A stretch of 64,000 nt of DNA from an uncultured Bacteroidales bacterium (GCA_902792435.1 CADAZN010000004.1:22052-86051); one strand, 5' to 3'. Shown: positions 25,870 through 35,261, counted from the first letter of the stretch. Made by a program: numbers and translations. Notes: generated by a model from the sequence alone, not told the origin.

Positions 25870-27762
25870 ATGAAAAAACTATTCACTACAATGCTCGCTG
25901 CAGTGACTGCACTGGCAGCATTGGCAACCGATTACAACGGCACACTAACTGTTAATGGCACATCGTCGCAAGCCACAGTGACAGTCAACAATAACGGAAA
26001 CGACTACACTGTTGCAATAAACAATGTGAGCGGCATTGGTAACATTGAGATTACCGCCCCTGGCACTACAAGCAATGGACTCACATCGGTTGTAACCAAC
26101 CAAGACATCGAAGCTGGAAATGCCAACCTGGTGCTGGCCTTCAACCAATATGCCATGACACTCAACCTCGACATCAATAACGGAGGGACTATAACTAACG
26201 TAAAATTCGCTCAAGACGGCGAGCTCACTGGCTATCAAATCAAGAACAGCGGCTTTGAGAATTTCAAGGGCAATGGCGAGCCTCTTGCTTGGCATGGTTT
26301 CAAGAGCGCTACCGGCACATGGGCTACCATGGCTCCTGGCTCGTTAACATCGAGCGACGACTGCCACGGCGGCAGCAAGAGCGCAGTAATGACTTCGGGA
26401 AGTCTTTTTGGAGTGGTTGGAAATGGCACCATGACTACTGGCCGTCTGAATGCAGGTAGCACCACTGCCAACGACCCTGCTAACTGCAGCAGAATGGACA
26501 TCAGCGACACCAATACAGATGCCAACGATGACCCCTACTACACTGTGATGCATGGTCGCCCCGACGGCATCACTTTCTGGGCGAAATTTGTGCCAAAAAG
26601 CACTTCCTATCGAGCATCGATGAGTGCAATAATCACCGACGGCACCTACTATCAAGACCCTGAGAACACTACTTACACAAACAAGCTTGCTACAGCCAAG
26701 GATATCAGCAATATCGCCTCTTGTGATTGGACTGAATTCTCGGTACCTTTTAATTACATAGATAATAACATCACAGGTCAAGCGCTGCTTGTTACTTTCT
26801 CGACCAACTCCACACCTGGCGGTGGCGCTAAAGGAGACGTACTCTACATCGACGACGTCGCCCTGGTTTATAACGCCGCTATTACTGGCATCACCGTTAA
26901 GGGCACTGCCCTTGAGGGCTTCGCACAAGATGTGTATGAGTACAACTTCGAGCTTGCTAACGGCGAGACTATCACCGACAGCGACATTGATGCCACTTTC
27001 ATCAGCGAGCATGCTTACCTTGTAAAGAAAGTTATTGAGACCAGCGATTGCTACAAAGTAATTGTTGCCGTTATCAGCAATGACCTCAACACTGTGAAGA
27101 CCTACACTATCAACTACACCAAGGCTATCAGCTACACAATCACCGTGGCCGAGACCCAGAATGGTACCGTTGAGGCACCTGCTACAGCACAATATGGTCA
27201 AGAGGTAACCGTAACCGTTAATCCCGCAACTGGCTATGAGGTCGAGACCTTGACCTACACTGTTGAGGGCAGTGAGCCTGTTACTATTGAGAATAACATG
27301 TTCTTGATGCCAGCCGCCAATGTCACAATCAATGCTACCTTCAAGGCAATCGACTACACAATCACCGTGGCCGAGACCCAGAATGGTACCGTTGAGGCAC
27401 CTGCTACAGCACAATATGGTCAAGAGGTAACCGTTACCGTTAATCCTGCAACTGGCTATGAGATCGAGACCTTGACCTACACTGTTGAGGGCAGTGAGCC
27501 TGTTACTATTGAGAATAACACGTTCTTGATGCCAGCCGCCAATGTCACAATCAATGCTACGTTCAAGGCCAACACTAACACGCTTGGCGACGTGAATGGC
27601 GACGGTGAGGTTAACACTGTTGATATCACAATTCTATATAACTACATCCTCAATGGCAACACCGAGGGAATGGCCTACGGCGACCAAGATGGCGACGGTT
27701 CTATAACAGCAGTTGACATCACAGTAGTTTATAATGTATTGCTTGGTGTTAATGCCAAATAA
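25870..27762 (+). CDS. Secreted multidomain protein: calycin-like, PCMD-like, two InlB-type repeats, dockerin-like
   Basis: A 630-residue secreted protein. After the signal peptide comes a short calycin-like domain (DYNGTLTVNGTSSQATV), then a PCMD/carbohydrate-binding-like beta-sandwich (residues about 118-335, with CDWTEFSVPFNYIDN and DVLYIDDVALVY). A linker strand domain follows, then two nearly identical 74-residue InlB B-repeat-like modules (YTITVAETQNGTVEAPA...), and a complete dockerin-like pair (GDVNGDGEVNTVDIT, GDQDGDGSITAVDIT). It is probably a surface adhesin or glycan-binding protein. The near-identity of the two repeats at DNA level shows a recent duplication or ongoing recombination. 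Confidence 0.85.
   Translation: MKKLFTTMLAAVTALAALATDYNGTLTVNGTSSQATVTVNNNGNDYTVAINNVSGIGNIEITAPGTTSNGLTSVVTNQDIEAGNANLVLAFNQYAMTLNLDINNGGTITNVKFAQDGELTGYQIKNSGFENFKGNGEPLAWHGFKSATGTWATMAPGSLTSSDDCHGGSKSAVMTSGSLFGVVGNGTMTTGRLNAGSTTANDPANCSRMDISDTNTDANDDPYYTVMHGRPDGITFWAKFVPKSTSYRASMSAIITDGTYYQDPENTTYTNKLATAKDISNIASCDWTEFSVPFNYIDNNITGQALLVTFSTNSTPGGGAKGDVLYIDDVALVYNAAITGITVKGTALEGFAQDVYEYNFELANGETITDSDIDATFISEHAYLVKKVIETSDCYKVIVAVISNDLNTVKTYTINYTKAISYTITVAETQNGTVEAPATAQYGQEVTVTVNPATGYEVETLTYTVEGSEPVTIENNMFLMPAANVTINATFKAIDYTITVAETQNGTVEAPATAQYGQEVTVTVNPATGYEIETLTYTVEGSEPVTIENNTFLMPAANVTINATFKANTNTLGDVNGDGEVNTVDITILYNYILNGNTEGMAYGDQDGDGSITAVDITVVYNVLLGVNAK
27133..27570 (+). repeat. 222-bp in-frame tandem duplication
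   Basis: The unit starts at 27133 and again at 27355 (period 222 bp, 74 codons). The copies differ at only a few positions, for example GAGGTC versus GAGATC and ATG versus ACG. Confidence 0.85.
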
Positions 27763-27792
27763 TTAATGACATTAATCCTATTTGGAATTCAG

Positions 27793-27827
27793 CCATCCCG
27801 AGTTTTTCACTTGGGATGGTTGTTTTT
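27793..27827 (+). terminator. Terminator of the InlB-repeat protein gene
   Basis: CCATCCC (27793-27799) pairs with GGGATGG (27813-27819), followed by TTGTTTTTT. Confidence 0.75.
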
Positions 27828-27842
27828 TAAATGAAAAACTAC

Positions 27843-27850
27843 TACTTTTG
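27843..27850 (+). promoter_or_regulatory. -7 box of the hydroxyacid dehydrogenase gene
   Basis: TACTTTTG, 38 bp before the ATG. Confidence 0.55.
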
Positions 27851-27888
27851 CGCTAGAAAAATTTTAACCATTAAACAAAACTTGAATC

Positions 27889-28860
27889 ATGAAAATTGTA
27901 GTTCTTGACGGTTATGTTGGCAATCCTGGCGATTTGTCGTGGGAGCCACTGGAGAGACTGGGTGATGTGATTGTTTATCCGCGCAGCAAGCCCGAGGAGA
28001 TTATTGAGCGTGCGTTACCTGCCGATGTGTTGTTAACTAACAAAGTGGTCTTCGACCGCAAACTTATTGAGGCACTACCCAACCTCAAATGCATAGGCGT
28101 TATTGCCACAGGCTTTAACATTGTTGACATTGAAGCTGCCAACGAGCGTGGCATCGTTGTGACCAATGTGCCTGCCTATAGCACCGCCTCGGTGGCACAA
28201 GTGGCTATAGCTCACCTGCTCAACATGACAACTCATGCCGAGCACTACACCCGCGAGGCACGGGCCGGCGTGTGGAGCCAAAGCATCGACTACACCTATT
28301 GCAGCGCGCCATTTATCGAACTTGACGGTAAGACTATGGGAATTGTGGGCCTTGGAAACATTGGCGGTACTGTAGCACGCATCACTGCGGCTATGGGCAT
28401 GAAGGTGCTCGCTTTTACAAGCAAACCACAAGAGGCTTTGCCACCTTATGTCACTCGCGTTGAAACTCTTGACGATTTGTTCCGTCAATGCGATGTGATT
28501 AGCCTGCACTGCCCGTTGACTGCCGACACTCGTGGCATCGTCAACGCACATCGATTAGCCTTGATGAAGCCCACTAGCATGATAATCAACACCAGCCGTG
28601 GACCACTCATCGTGGAAGAAGACCTAGCCGAGGCACTGAAGAACGGCGTGATAGCAGCCGCAGCCGTTGATGTGCTATGCCAGGAACCTCCTGCTGCCGA
28701 CAATCCCTTGCTCGCTCTTGACAACTGCTACTTCACACCTCACATTGGCTGGACAAGTGCCGAAGCGCGTCAGCGCCTGATGGACGTGGTGGTCAACAAC
28801 GTGCGCACCTTCATGGAAGGAAACCCAACTAACGTGGTGAACAATCCTGTCAGGAAATAA
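27889..28860 (+). CDS. D-2-hydroxyacid dehydrogenase (glycerate/hydroxypyruvate type)
   Basis: A 323-residue NAD(P)-dependent dehydrogenase that reduces 2-keto acids to D-2-hydroxy acids. The nucleotide-binding GLGNIGG is near residues 153-159. The catalytic Arg lies in NTSRGPLI, Glu in CQEPPA and His in THIGWTS. The overall sequence is closest in style to glycerate dehydrogenase/hydroxypyruvate reductase. It is a single gene between a promoter and a bidirectional terminator. Confidence 0.93.
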   Translation: MKIVVLDGYVGNPGDLSWEPLERLGDVIVYPRSKPEEIIERALPADVLLTNKVVFDRKLIEALPNLKCIGVIATGFNIVDIEAANERGIVVTNVPAYSTASVAQVAIAHLLNMTTHAEHYTREARAGVWSQSIDYTYCSAPFIELDGKTMGIVGLGNIGGTVARITAAMGMKVLAFTSKPQEALPPYVTRVETLDDLFRQCDVISLHCPLTADTRGIVNAHRLALMKPTSMIINTSRGPLIVEEDLAEALKNGVIAAAAVDVLCQEPPAADNPLLALDNCYFTPHIGWTSAEARQRLMDVVVNNVRTFMEGNPTNVVNNPVRK

Positions 28861-28877
28861 TATACTAGAATAAATGC

Positions 28878-28911
28878 AAAAAGAGCCACTCAATAATGTG
28901 TGGCTCTTTTT
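28878..28911. terminator. Bidirectional terminator
   Basis: Perfect 12-bp arms AAAAAGAGCCAC and GTGGCTCTTTTT between convergent genes ending at 28860 (+) and 28935 (-). A/T tracts on both sides serve both strands. Confidence 0.9.
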
Positions 28912-28934
28912 GTATTTAGTTGTAACTAGTGCGG

Positions 28935-29684
28935 TTAGTTGCGGCGAGTGAAGCGTGCTCGGTTGAAGATGCTGTCCCAACGCAGCTTGATAACGCCGAA
29001 GAGCGCCTCGCTGAAAATGCCGCCGCTCATCTTGCTTGTGCCAAGCACACGGTTGATGAACACGATGGGCACTTCCTTGATGCGGAACCCCATTTGATAA
29101 GCAGTGAACTTCATCTCAATTTGGAAAGCATAGCCCTTAAACTCGATGGCGTCGAGGTTGATGGCTTCGAGCACCTCGCGCTTGTAGCACACAAAACCAG
29201 CAGTGGTGTCGCGCACATTCATGCCTGTAACGATGCGCACATAAGCCGAAGCATAATAGCTCATCAGCACGCGCCCCATGGGCCAGTTCACCACGTTTAC
29301 ACCACTGATATATCGAGAGCCCACGCTCACATCGGCGCCTTCATCGGCACATGCCCTGTGCAATGGTATCAAATCTTCGGGACGATGCGAGAAGTCGGCA
29401 TCCATCTCAATCATGTAGCTATACCCCTTCTCTAGCGCCCACTTGAATCCTGCAATATAGGCCGTTCCCAAACCCAGCTTCCCGCTGCGCTTCACAATGT
29501 TGATGCGGTCAGGAATTTCCTCCATCAAGCGTTCCACTATTGCCGCTGTGCCGTCGGGGCTGTTGTCGTCGATAACCAGCACATCAAACTTGTGCTGCTC
29601 TTCAAGCCCCAGCACCGCTTTGATAATCGCCTCTATATTCTCTTTCTCGTTGTAGGTGGGAATAATAACTACGCTGTCGCTCAT
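28935..29684 (-). CDS. Polyprenol-phosphate mannosyltransferase-like GT2
   Basis: A 249-residue family 2 glycosyltransferase of the dolichol-phosphate mannose synthase type without a C-terminal membrane domain. IIPTYNEKENI, VIDDNSPDGTA and the metal-binding MIEMDADFSHRPED motif are all present. GSRYISGVNVVNWPMGRVLMS and RDTTAGFVCYKREVL are also typical of this group. It transfers a hexose from an NDP- or GDP-sugar to polyprenyl phosphate at the inner membrane for later extracytoplasmic glycosylation. A TAATTTTG -7 box lies at 29762-29755. Confidence 0.92.
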   Translation of the reverse strand: MSDSVVIIPTYNEKENIEAIIKAVLGLEEQHKFDVLVIDDNSPDGTAAIVERLMEEIPDRINIVKRSGKLGLGTAYIAGFKWALEKGYSYMIEMDADFSHRPEDLIPLHRACADEGADVSVGSRYISGVNVVNWPMGRVLMSYYASAYVRIVTGMNVRDTTAGFVCYKREVLEAINLDAIEFKGYAFQIEMKFTAYQMGFRIKEVPIVFINRVLGTSKMSGGIFSEALFGVIKLRWDSIFNRARFTRRN

Positions 29685-29754
29685 TGTCGATGAAGTTTGT
29701 TGATAATAATTCTGTTATAACAATCAAAACTGAAAGGATTGTTCATTTATTGCA

Positions 29755-29762
29755 CAAAATTA
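29755..29762 (-). promoter_or_regulatory. -7 box of the GT2 gene
   Basis: Minus-strand TAATTTTG about 70 bp upstream of the ATG. Confidence 0.55.
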
Positions 29763-29984
29763 GTAATAAATTCACTAATCCAATGTTTTCATGCGCTTTT
29801 TTTATTTTAAAAATAATTAATCTGGCAATTGGTATGTTTCTACTATTAATTTAAAGATAATTAATTTAAATATTTTGAGTTGTTGCGTGATATGGTTGCA
29901 ACAAGCATCCCATTCATTTTTATAAATCATAAAAAATAAATTTAATTTTTTAATCGTTTTATATTCTATAAAAGATAAAATTGT

Positions 29985-29992
29985 TATATTTG
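29985..29992 (+). promoter_or_regulatory. -7 box of the AAA_14/DUF4143 gene
   Basis: TATATTTG, 23 bp before the ATG. The 29685-30015 interval is otherwise AT-rich, with promoters on both sides and no gene. Confidence 0.6.
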
Positions 29993-30015
29993 CAGAAATT
30001 TCAATTATAAAAGAT

Positions 30016-31221
30016 ATGGATGCAATTATTAGACAAAGTTATCTTGATAAGATAGAGAAGTTTCTTGGTAAGGACTTTATTATTATCTTGACTGGTCAGC
30101 GACGTGTAGGGAAAAGCTATATTCTTCGCATGTTTAAAGATAAAGTCCAAACTGATGAGCAAACCAACATAATCTTTATTGACAAAGAGAAGAATGATTA
30201 TGACAATATAAAGACCTATCAAGACCTTAATGCGCACATCGACGAGCGATACAAAGAAAATAAGATCAATTATATTCTTATCGATGAGGTTCAAGACATT
30301 AAAGATTTTGAGAAATCGTTAAGGAGTTACTATGAAATTCCTAATATAGAAATAATTATTACTGGTTCAAACTCAATGATGCTCAGTAGCGACCTGAGTA
30401 ACAGAATAGGCGGACGCTACAAGGAAATATATGTTCAGGCTTTGAGCTATGAGGAGTTTATGCTATTCCATCAGTTGCCCGACTCCGACGACACTTTGGC
30501 ATTATACATCCAGTTTGGTGGACTTCCTGGCTTGTTAAAAATTGGGCTTGATGAACAAGATGCAAGAGAATACCAAAAAGATGTATACAACACAGTATTA
30601 TTGAAAGATGTGATAATGCGCAACTCTATTCGCAATGTTCCTTTTCTTGAAAATCTGGTGCGTTTCCTTTCCGATAATACAGGAAAAATATTCTCGGCAA
30701 ACAGCATTTCAAAGTATATGGTATCACAAGGGCAAAGTATCACATCGTCGGCAATCATCAACTATATCAAAATTCTGTGTGATTCCTACATTATCCACAA
30801 GGTAAACCGGTATGACATTCATGGCAAAAAGCTATTTGAGAGCAACGATAAGTATTATTTTGAGGATAATGGAATACGCAATGCCATAGTTGGAGGAACA
30901 CGTGAAGGAGACATTGAGAAAGTCATTGAGAACATAGTTTATAATCATCTCATCCGTTTAGGATATGAAGTGAATGTTGGCAAATTGCGCGACCGAGAGA
31001 TTGATTTTATTGCCCAAAAACCACAAGGGCATAAGGTGTATGTTCAAGTCTCATATATCATTGCCGACGAAGCAACTCGTAAGCGTGAATTCGGCAACCT
31101 TCGAGACATTAAAGATAATTATCCGAAATATGTCATCTCAACGACACCTTTACTCACCCAAAACGACGAGAACGGCATCACGCACCTACACCTAAGGAAA
31201 TTCCTCACACAAGGACTATGA
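30016..31221 (+). CDS. AAA_14/DUF4143 ATP-binding protein
   Basis: A 401-residue P-loop ATPase. Walker A TGQRRVGKS is at residues 26-34 and Walker B YILIDEVQD near 94-102. The sensor-like IIITGSNSMML is followed by the DUF4143 C-terminal half, which ends with a PD-(D/E)xK-like stretch (GKLRDREIDFIAQK and VYVQVSY). The family is very common and multi-copy in Bacteroidetes, with no settled function; it behaves like an accessory gene. The gene is AT-richer than its neighbours and stands alone with its own promoter, compatible with horizontal acquisition. Confidence 0.9.
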   Translation: MDAIIRQSYLDKIEKFLGKDFIIILTGQRRVGKSYILRMFKDKVQTDEQTNIIFIDKEKNDYDNIKTYQDLNAHIDERYKENKINYILIDEVQDIKDFEKSLRSYYEIPNIEIIITGSNSMMLSSDLSNRIGGRYKEIYVQALSYEEFMLFHQLPDSDDTLALYIQFGGLPGLLKIGLDEQDAREYQKDVYNTVLLKDVIMRNSIRNVPFLENLVRFLSDNTGKIFSANSISKYMVSQGQSITSSAIINYIKILCDSYIIHKVNRYDIHGKKLFESNDKYYFEDNGIRNAIVGGTREGDIEKVIENIVYNHLIRLGYEVNVGKLRDREIDFIAQKPQGHKVYVQVSYIIADEATRKREFGNLRDIKDNYPKYVISTTPLLTQNDENGITHLHLRKFLTQGL

Positions 31222-31402
31222 TTTCCCATTCTTTGTACACATTTTGCTAGACTGCTATTAATAGCCAAAATGCTAAAAACACAGCCTTTATGTTGGCAGT
31301 TTCGCAAAAAAGCAGTAATTTTACCGACTTATTTAAAATGCAGTGCTGGGCCTTATTGTAAACCTCGGCACCCAACAACATAGTTAATTTATTTATACAC
31401 AA

Positions 31403-32515
31403 ATGAGTAACGACCGAAAAATACGTATAGGAATCACCCATGGCGACACTAACGGAGTGGGCTATGAGGTTATTATGAAATGCTTTGCAAGCAACGACTT
31501 TTTGGAACTGTGCACGCCCATCATCTATGGGTCGAGCAAGATTATGAACTACCACCGCAAGGCGCTTGGTATTCAGACCATCCAGCTTAACATCACACGC
31601 AATGCTGGATATGTAAAAGAGAACAGTGTCAACCTTGTAGACGTCATCAACGAGGATGTGAAAATAGACCTTGGACAAGCTGGGAAACAAGCTGGAAAGG
31701 TTGCCTTCATGGCCCTCGAAGCTGCAGTGAGCGATCTCAAGAAGGGTGTTATCGACGTTCTAGTCACCGCGCCTATCAACAAGGAGAACATTCACAGCGA
31801 GGAGTTCTCGTTCCCTGGACACACCGAATATCTCGAAGCAAGCTTGGGCGAAGGAGAAAAAGCGCTGATGATATTGTGCAGCGACAAACTCAGAGTGGCT
31901 CTCGTGACAACTCACTTGCCAATTGCCCAAGTGGCAAGCGCTATCAACAAGAACCTTATTGTTGAAAAACTCAAGGCCTTTGACGCCTCGCTTCAACAAG
32001 ACTTCAATATCCAAAAACCACGCATCGCTGTTCTGGGCCTCAACCCCCACTGTGGCGACAACGGCGTGATAGGCAACGAAGAGAAAGAAATCATTGGACC
32101 TGCAATACAGGAAGCCAATGAAAACAACGTCCTTTGCTTTGGTCCCTATGCTGCCGATGGATTCTTTGGCAACGGTCAGTATCGCCGATTTGACGGTGTG
32201 CTAGCCATGTATCACGACCAAGGACTCGCACCATTTAAAGTCATATCGATGGACGACGGAGTTAACGTCACTGCAGGGCTGCCCTATGTGCGCACTAGCC
32301 CTGACCACGGAACAGGCTATGACATCGCAGGTCAAGGAATTGCCAACGAGCAATCGATGCGCCAGGCAATCTACACCGCCATCGACATCTTCCGCAACCG
32401 CAAGAACTGGGACGAGATGCACAAAAACCCTCTCAAGAAGCAATACTTTGACAAAGGTAAAGATAACGTGGTTCTTGATCTCACCAAAATAGAAGACGAG
32501 GAACCGTTAGGATAA
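31403..32515 (+). CDS. pdxA: 4-hydroxythreonine-4-phosphate dehydrogenase
   Basis: A 370-residue PdxA-family enzyme. It oxidises 4-phosphohydroxy-L-threonine in pyridoxal-5-phosphate synthesis. GITHGDTNGVGYEV at the N terminus, TAPINKENI, PGHTEYLE, HCGDNGVIG, AMYHDQGLAPFKV and RTSPDHGTGYDIAG are conserved family blocks including the metal-binding histidines. The length is somewhat greater than the E. coli enzyme because of internal insertions common in Bacteroidetes. It lies upstream of the inositol-lipid-type genes, separated by a degenerate repeat, and is not obviously part of that pathway. Confidence 0.95.
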   Translation: MSNDRKIRIGITHGDTNGVGYEVIMKCFASNDFLELCTPIIYGSSKIMNYHRKALGIQTIQLNITRNAGYVKENSVNLVDVINEDVKIDLGQAGKQAGKVAFMALEAAVSDLKKGVIDVLVTAPINKENIHSEEFSFPGHTEYLEASLGEGEKALMILCSDKLRVALVTTHLPIAQVASAINKNLIVEKLKAFDASLQQDFNIQKPRIAVLGLNPHCGDNGVIGNEEKEIIGPAIQEANENNVLCFGPYAADGFFGNGQYRRFDGVLAMYHDQGLAPFKVISMDDGVNVTAGLPYVRTSPDHGTGYDIAGQGIANEQSMRQAIYTAIDIFRNRKNWDEMHKNPLKKQYFDKGKDNVVLDLTKIEDEEPLG

Positions 32516-32560
32516 TGCATAATGCACAATTCATAATGCACAATTCATAATTGATAATGC
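32512..32560. repeat. Degenerate AATGCACAATTCAT intergenic repeat
   Basis: Multiple ATAATGCACAATTCAT units directly downstream of the pdxA stop, of the same family as 25154-25190. Confidence 0.7.
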
Positions 32561-32605
32561 AGGATGAGTATCATCTTCAATAAACGATAAACGAATAACG
32601 AAACA

Positions 32606-33319
32606 ATGCACTACGCGATAATAGCAGCCGGCGAGGGTTCAAGACTCGCACAAGAAGGCGTTGAAAAGCCAAAACCACTCGTTGAACTAAATGGCGAGCC
32701 AATGGTGATGCGACTGATGAATATTTTCAGGCGTTGCAATGCCGAGAGCATATCAATCATTATCAACGACTTCATGCCCGAGGTAAGGCAATTCCTCGAC
32801 AACATTGAGATTGACATTCCTCTAAACGTTGTTGTTAAGTCTACCCCAAGTTCCATGCACAGTTTTTGGGAGCTCAGCAAGGTGATGAAACCTGGAAAAT
32901 TCTGCCTCACAACAGTCGACACCATTTTCCGTGAAGACGATTTCGCACGCTACATCGCAGCTTTTGAAGCCGATGACAAACACGATGGGATGTGGGCTGT
33001 GACACCATTCATTGAGGATGAAAAGCCTTTATATGTTGACGTGGACCGCCGCATGAACATCAAGGCGTTTTGCGACAAGCCTTTTGACGGCGCTAAATAT
33101 GTGTCGGGAGGCGTCTACGCCATGAGCGACAAAGCGTTCCCCATACTTGACCAATGTATCGAGAAGGGCATATCCAGGATGCGCAATTTCCAACGGGCCC
33201 TCATCGAAAATGGAATGAAACTCAAAGCTTATAGCATAGACAAAATTATTGACGTGGACCACGCCAGCGACATTGCCGTGGCTCAAGAATTCATAAAATC
33301 AGGAGAAACTGAAATCTAA
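32606..33319 (+). CDS. Nucleotidyltransferase (sugar- or inositol-phosphate type)
   Basis: A 237-residue nucleotidyltransferase: IIAAGEGSRL at 5-14 and EKPKPLVELNG at 20-30 form the NTP-binding signature, with TVDTIF as the metal/acidic motif. Such enzymes make NDP-activated sugars, choline phosphate or inositol phosphate. The next genes are an ATP-grasp enzyme, a CDP-alcohol phosphatidyltransferase and a HAD hydrolase, and inositol-3-phosphate synthase follows. Inositol-1-phosphate cytidylyltransferase is therefore the best contextual guess (inference). It is the first gene of a run of five closely spaced genes. Confidence 0.85.
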   Translation: MHYAIIAAGEGSRLAQEGVEKPKPLVELNGEPMVMRLMNIFRRCNAESISIIINDFMPEVRQFLDNIEIDIPLNVVVKSTPSSMHSFWELSKVMKPGKFCLTTVDTIFREDDFARYIAAFEADDKHDGMWAVTPFIEDEKPLYVDVDRRMNIKAFCDKPFDGAKYVSGGVYAMSDKAFPILDQCIEKGISRMRNFQRALIENGMKLKAYSIDKIIDVDHASDIAVAQEFIKSGETEI

Positions 33320-33352
33320 TCTCTGAAATCTGATAACTAACATCTATATAAT

Positions 33353-34213
33353 ATGGCCGATATTAACATTGCGGGGGTGATGAGGGCAGGCGCCTATTCA
33401 CCCAATCACATAGGAAACGACACAGCAATCTTCAACGCGGTTGCCGAACAACTGCGCAAGCGAGGATGCATTGTAAACACCTATAGCGAGGAGCAGTTCA
33501 ACAACAACGAAATCAAGGAGGATATCATAATGAACATGTGCCGTGAGCACAGTTCCATTCTCAAACTGCAACGTCTCGAGAACGAAGGCAAGCTTGTCAT
33601 CAACTCGGGATTTGGCATCGAGAACTGCACGCGCGAGCGCATGACACGCATTCTGCTTGGCAACGATATCCCCTACCCCGACAGCATTATCGTCAATACC
33701 GACGAGGTGGTTAAAGACCGACTCGAGAGAAGTGGATTCCAAAGCTGCTGGATTAAGCGAGGCGACTTCCATGCCATGCACAAGGAGGACGTAAGCTACG
33801 TGCGACACAGCGAGGAAGCACAAGAGGTGCTGCAAGAGTACTTCCTGCGCGGCATCAAGCGCGCCGTTATCAACGTTCATCTTGTGGGAGACCTCATCAA
33901 GTTCTACGGTGTGAGAGGCACCAACTACTTCTTCTGGTTCTATCCCTTTGATGAAGGACACAGCAAGTATGGCCATGAGGTAATCAACGGCAAGTCACAG
34001 GGGCTTAAGTTTGACCTCAAGCACCTGAAGCACATATGCAACCGCGCCGCCGACGAGCTCAACATCGAGATATATGGTGGCGACTGCATCGTAGGTCCCG
34101 AGGGTGATGTAAAAATCATCGACTTCAATGACTGGCCAAGCTTTGCGCCCTGCCGCAATGAAGCCGCGCCTCACATTGCCAAGCGCATCATCAACATCAT
34201 CAAGAGCCGCTGA
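33353..34213 (+). CDS. ATP-grasp family protein in inositol-lipid locus
   Basis: A 286-residue protein. The C-terminal half fits an ATP-grasp fold: CWIKRGDFHAMH (Lys of the nucleotide site), AVINVHLVGDLIKFYGVRG, and VGPEGDVKIIDFNDWPSF with the acidic and Asn Mg-binding residues. The N-terminal part (IAGVMRAGAYSPNHIGND) looks like a preATP-grasp domain. Family members ligate a carboxylate to an amine or thiol, or phosphorylate alcohols. The inositol polyphosphate kinases of eukaryotes include ATP-grasp members, so inositol phosphorylation is one possible role. Substrate unknown. Confidence 0.75.
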   Translation: MADINIAGVMRAGAYSPNHIGNDTAIFNAVAEQLRKRGCIVNTYSEEQFNNNEIKEDIIMNMCREHSSILKLQRLENEGKLVINSGFGIENCTRERMTRILLGNDIPYPDSIIVNTDEVVKDRLERSGFQSCWIKRGDFHAMHKEDVSYVRHSEEAQEVLQEYFLRGIKRAVINVHLVGDLIKFYGVRGTNYFFWFYPFDEGHSKYGHEVINGKSQGLKFDLKHLKHICNRAADELNIEIYGGDCIVGPEGDVKIIDFNDWPSFAPCRNEAAPHIAKRIINIIKSR

Positions 34214-34292
34214 TTCACAATTCAGCAACCCACAAATATAGATCCAGAAATACTAGAAAAAACGAAACAACAACAAACGAACAACGATAATA

Positions 34293-35261
34293 ATGAATTT
34301 CAAGGAATTAAAAGAACAATATAATCAATCGCTCAAATCGATGGACACCGAGGAGCACATTGACCTGTGGTTCTATAGGCCACTAGGCTTTGCATGGGCT
34401 ACCCTTTTCGCCAAACTTGGAATCTCACCAAACATAGTGACAATAGCATCCATCTTTTTAGGTGTGGGAGGTGGCATTCTGCTCTACTTCGGAGCACAAC
34501 CTTACATTTGGCTCAACTATGTGGGAATTTTCCTCATCATCTGGGCTAACACCTATGACAGCGCCGATGGACAGCTGGCACGACTCACCAAGCAGTACTC
34601 GCAGATTGGACGCATCCTAGACGGAGTGAGCGGAGACCTGTGGTTCTTTGCCATCTACTTCGCGCTCGTCTTCCGCGAGTTACACTTTGGCGACGCTTGG
34701 TTGGGCGATTTCTTCATGCAGTCGCAGAACCACTGGATTATATGGACAATAGCTATCGCAGCTGGTGTGAGCCATGCGCTGCAGTGCGCCATGGCCGACT
34801 ACTACCGCCAGTTCCATCTCTACTTCCTCAAGGGCGAGAGTGGCAGCGAACTTGAGAGCACCGAGAAGCTCGATGAGCAAATCAAGCAGTCATCGGGTTT
34901 CAAGCGATTGACAATGTTCTTCTACCGCAACTACACCGCTAACCAAGAGCGCCTGACACCTGCCATGCAGCGCCTGCGCCGCGAGCTCAAGAAGCAGTTT
35001 GGTGATCAAATGGCACCACAGCAGTTCCGCGACGACTTCCGCAAACTGAGCTTGCCACTGATGAAGTATACCAACATGCTCACCTTCAACACCCGCACCA
35101 TTGCGATGTTCATCTCGGTGATTGTACGCATCCCTTGGCTATACTTCGCCTTTGAGCTCATCGTGCTCAACACCATGCTTATCTACATGATTTGCCGTCA
35201 CGAGCGCCTTTGCAAGAAACTCACCGCCGACCTCCAAGCTGGCAAATACAGTGATAAGTAA
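34293..35261 (+). CDS. CDP-alcohol phosphatidyltransferase
   Basis: A 322-residue polytopic enzyme. The family signature DG(x)2AR(x)8G(x)3D(x)3D is present in DSADGQLARLTKQYSQIG followed by RILDGVSGD, binding Mg and the CDP moiety. About six membrane helices are split by a large charged cytoplasmic insertion (about residues 190-265), which is unusual for the simple family. It joins a CDP-activated group to an alcohol in the inner membrane. With inositol-3-phosphate synthase nearby it is probably the phosphatidylinositol or phosphatidylinositol-phosphate synthase. Confidence 0.9.
   Translation: MNFKELKEQYNQSLKSMDTEEHIDLWFYRPLGFAWATLFAKLGISPNIVTIASIFLGVGGGILLYFGAQPYIWLNYVGIFLIIWANTYDSADGQLARLTKQYSQIGRILDGVSGDLWFFAIYFALVFRELHFGDAWLGDFFMQSQNHWIIWTIAIAAGVSHALQCAMADYYRQFHLYFLKGESGSELESTEKLDEQIKQSSGFKRLTMFFYRNYTANQERLTPAMQRLRRELKKQFGDQMAPQQFRDDFRKLSLPLMKYTNMLTFNTRTIAMFISVIVRIPWLYFAFELIVLNTMLIYMICRHERLCKKLTADLQAGKYSDK

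Noticed and set aside
26344-27423. Long open frame on the minus strand (359 codons) across the InlB-repeat protein
   Set aside because: It is antisense to a well-supported secreted protein, composed of Cys/Val/Gly-rich nonsense, and internally repeated only because the sense gene is.
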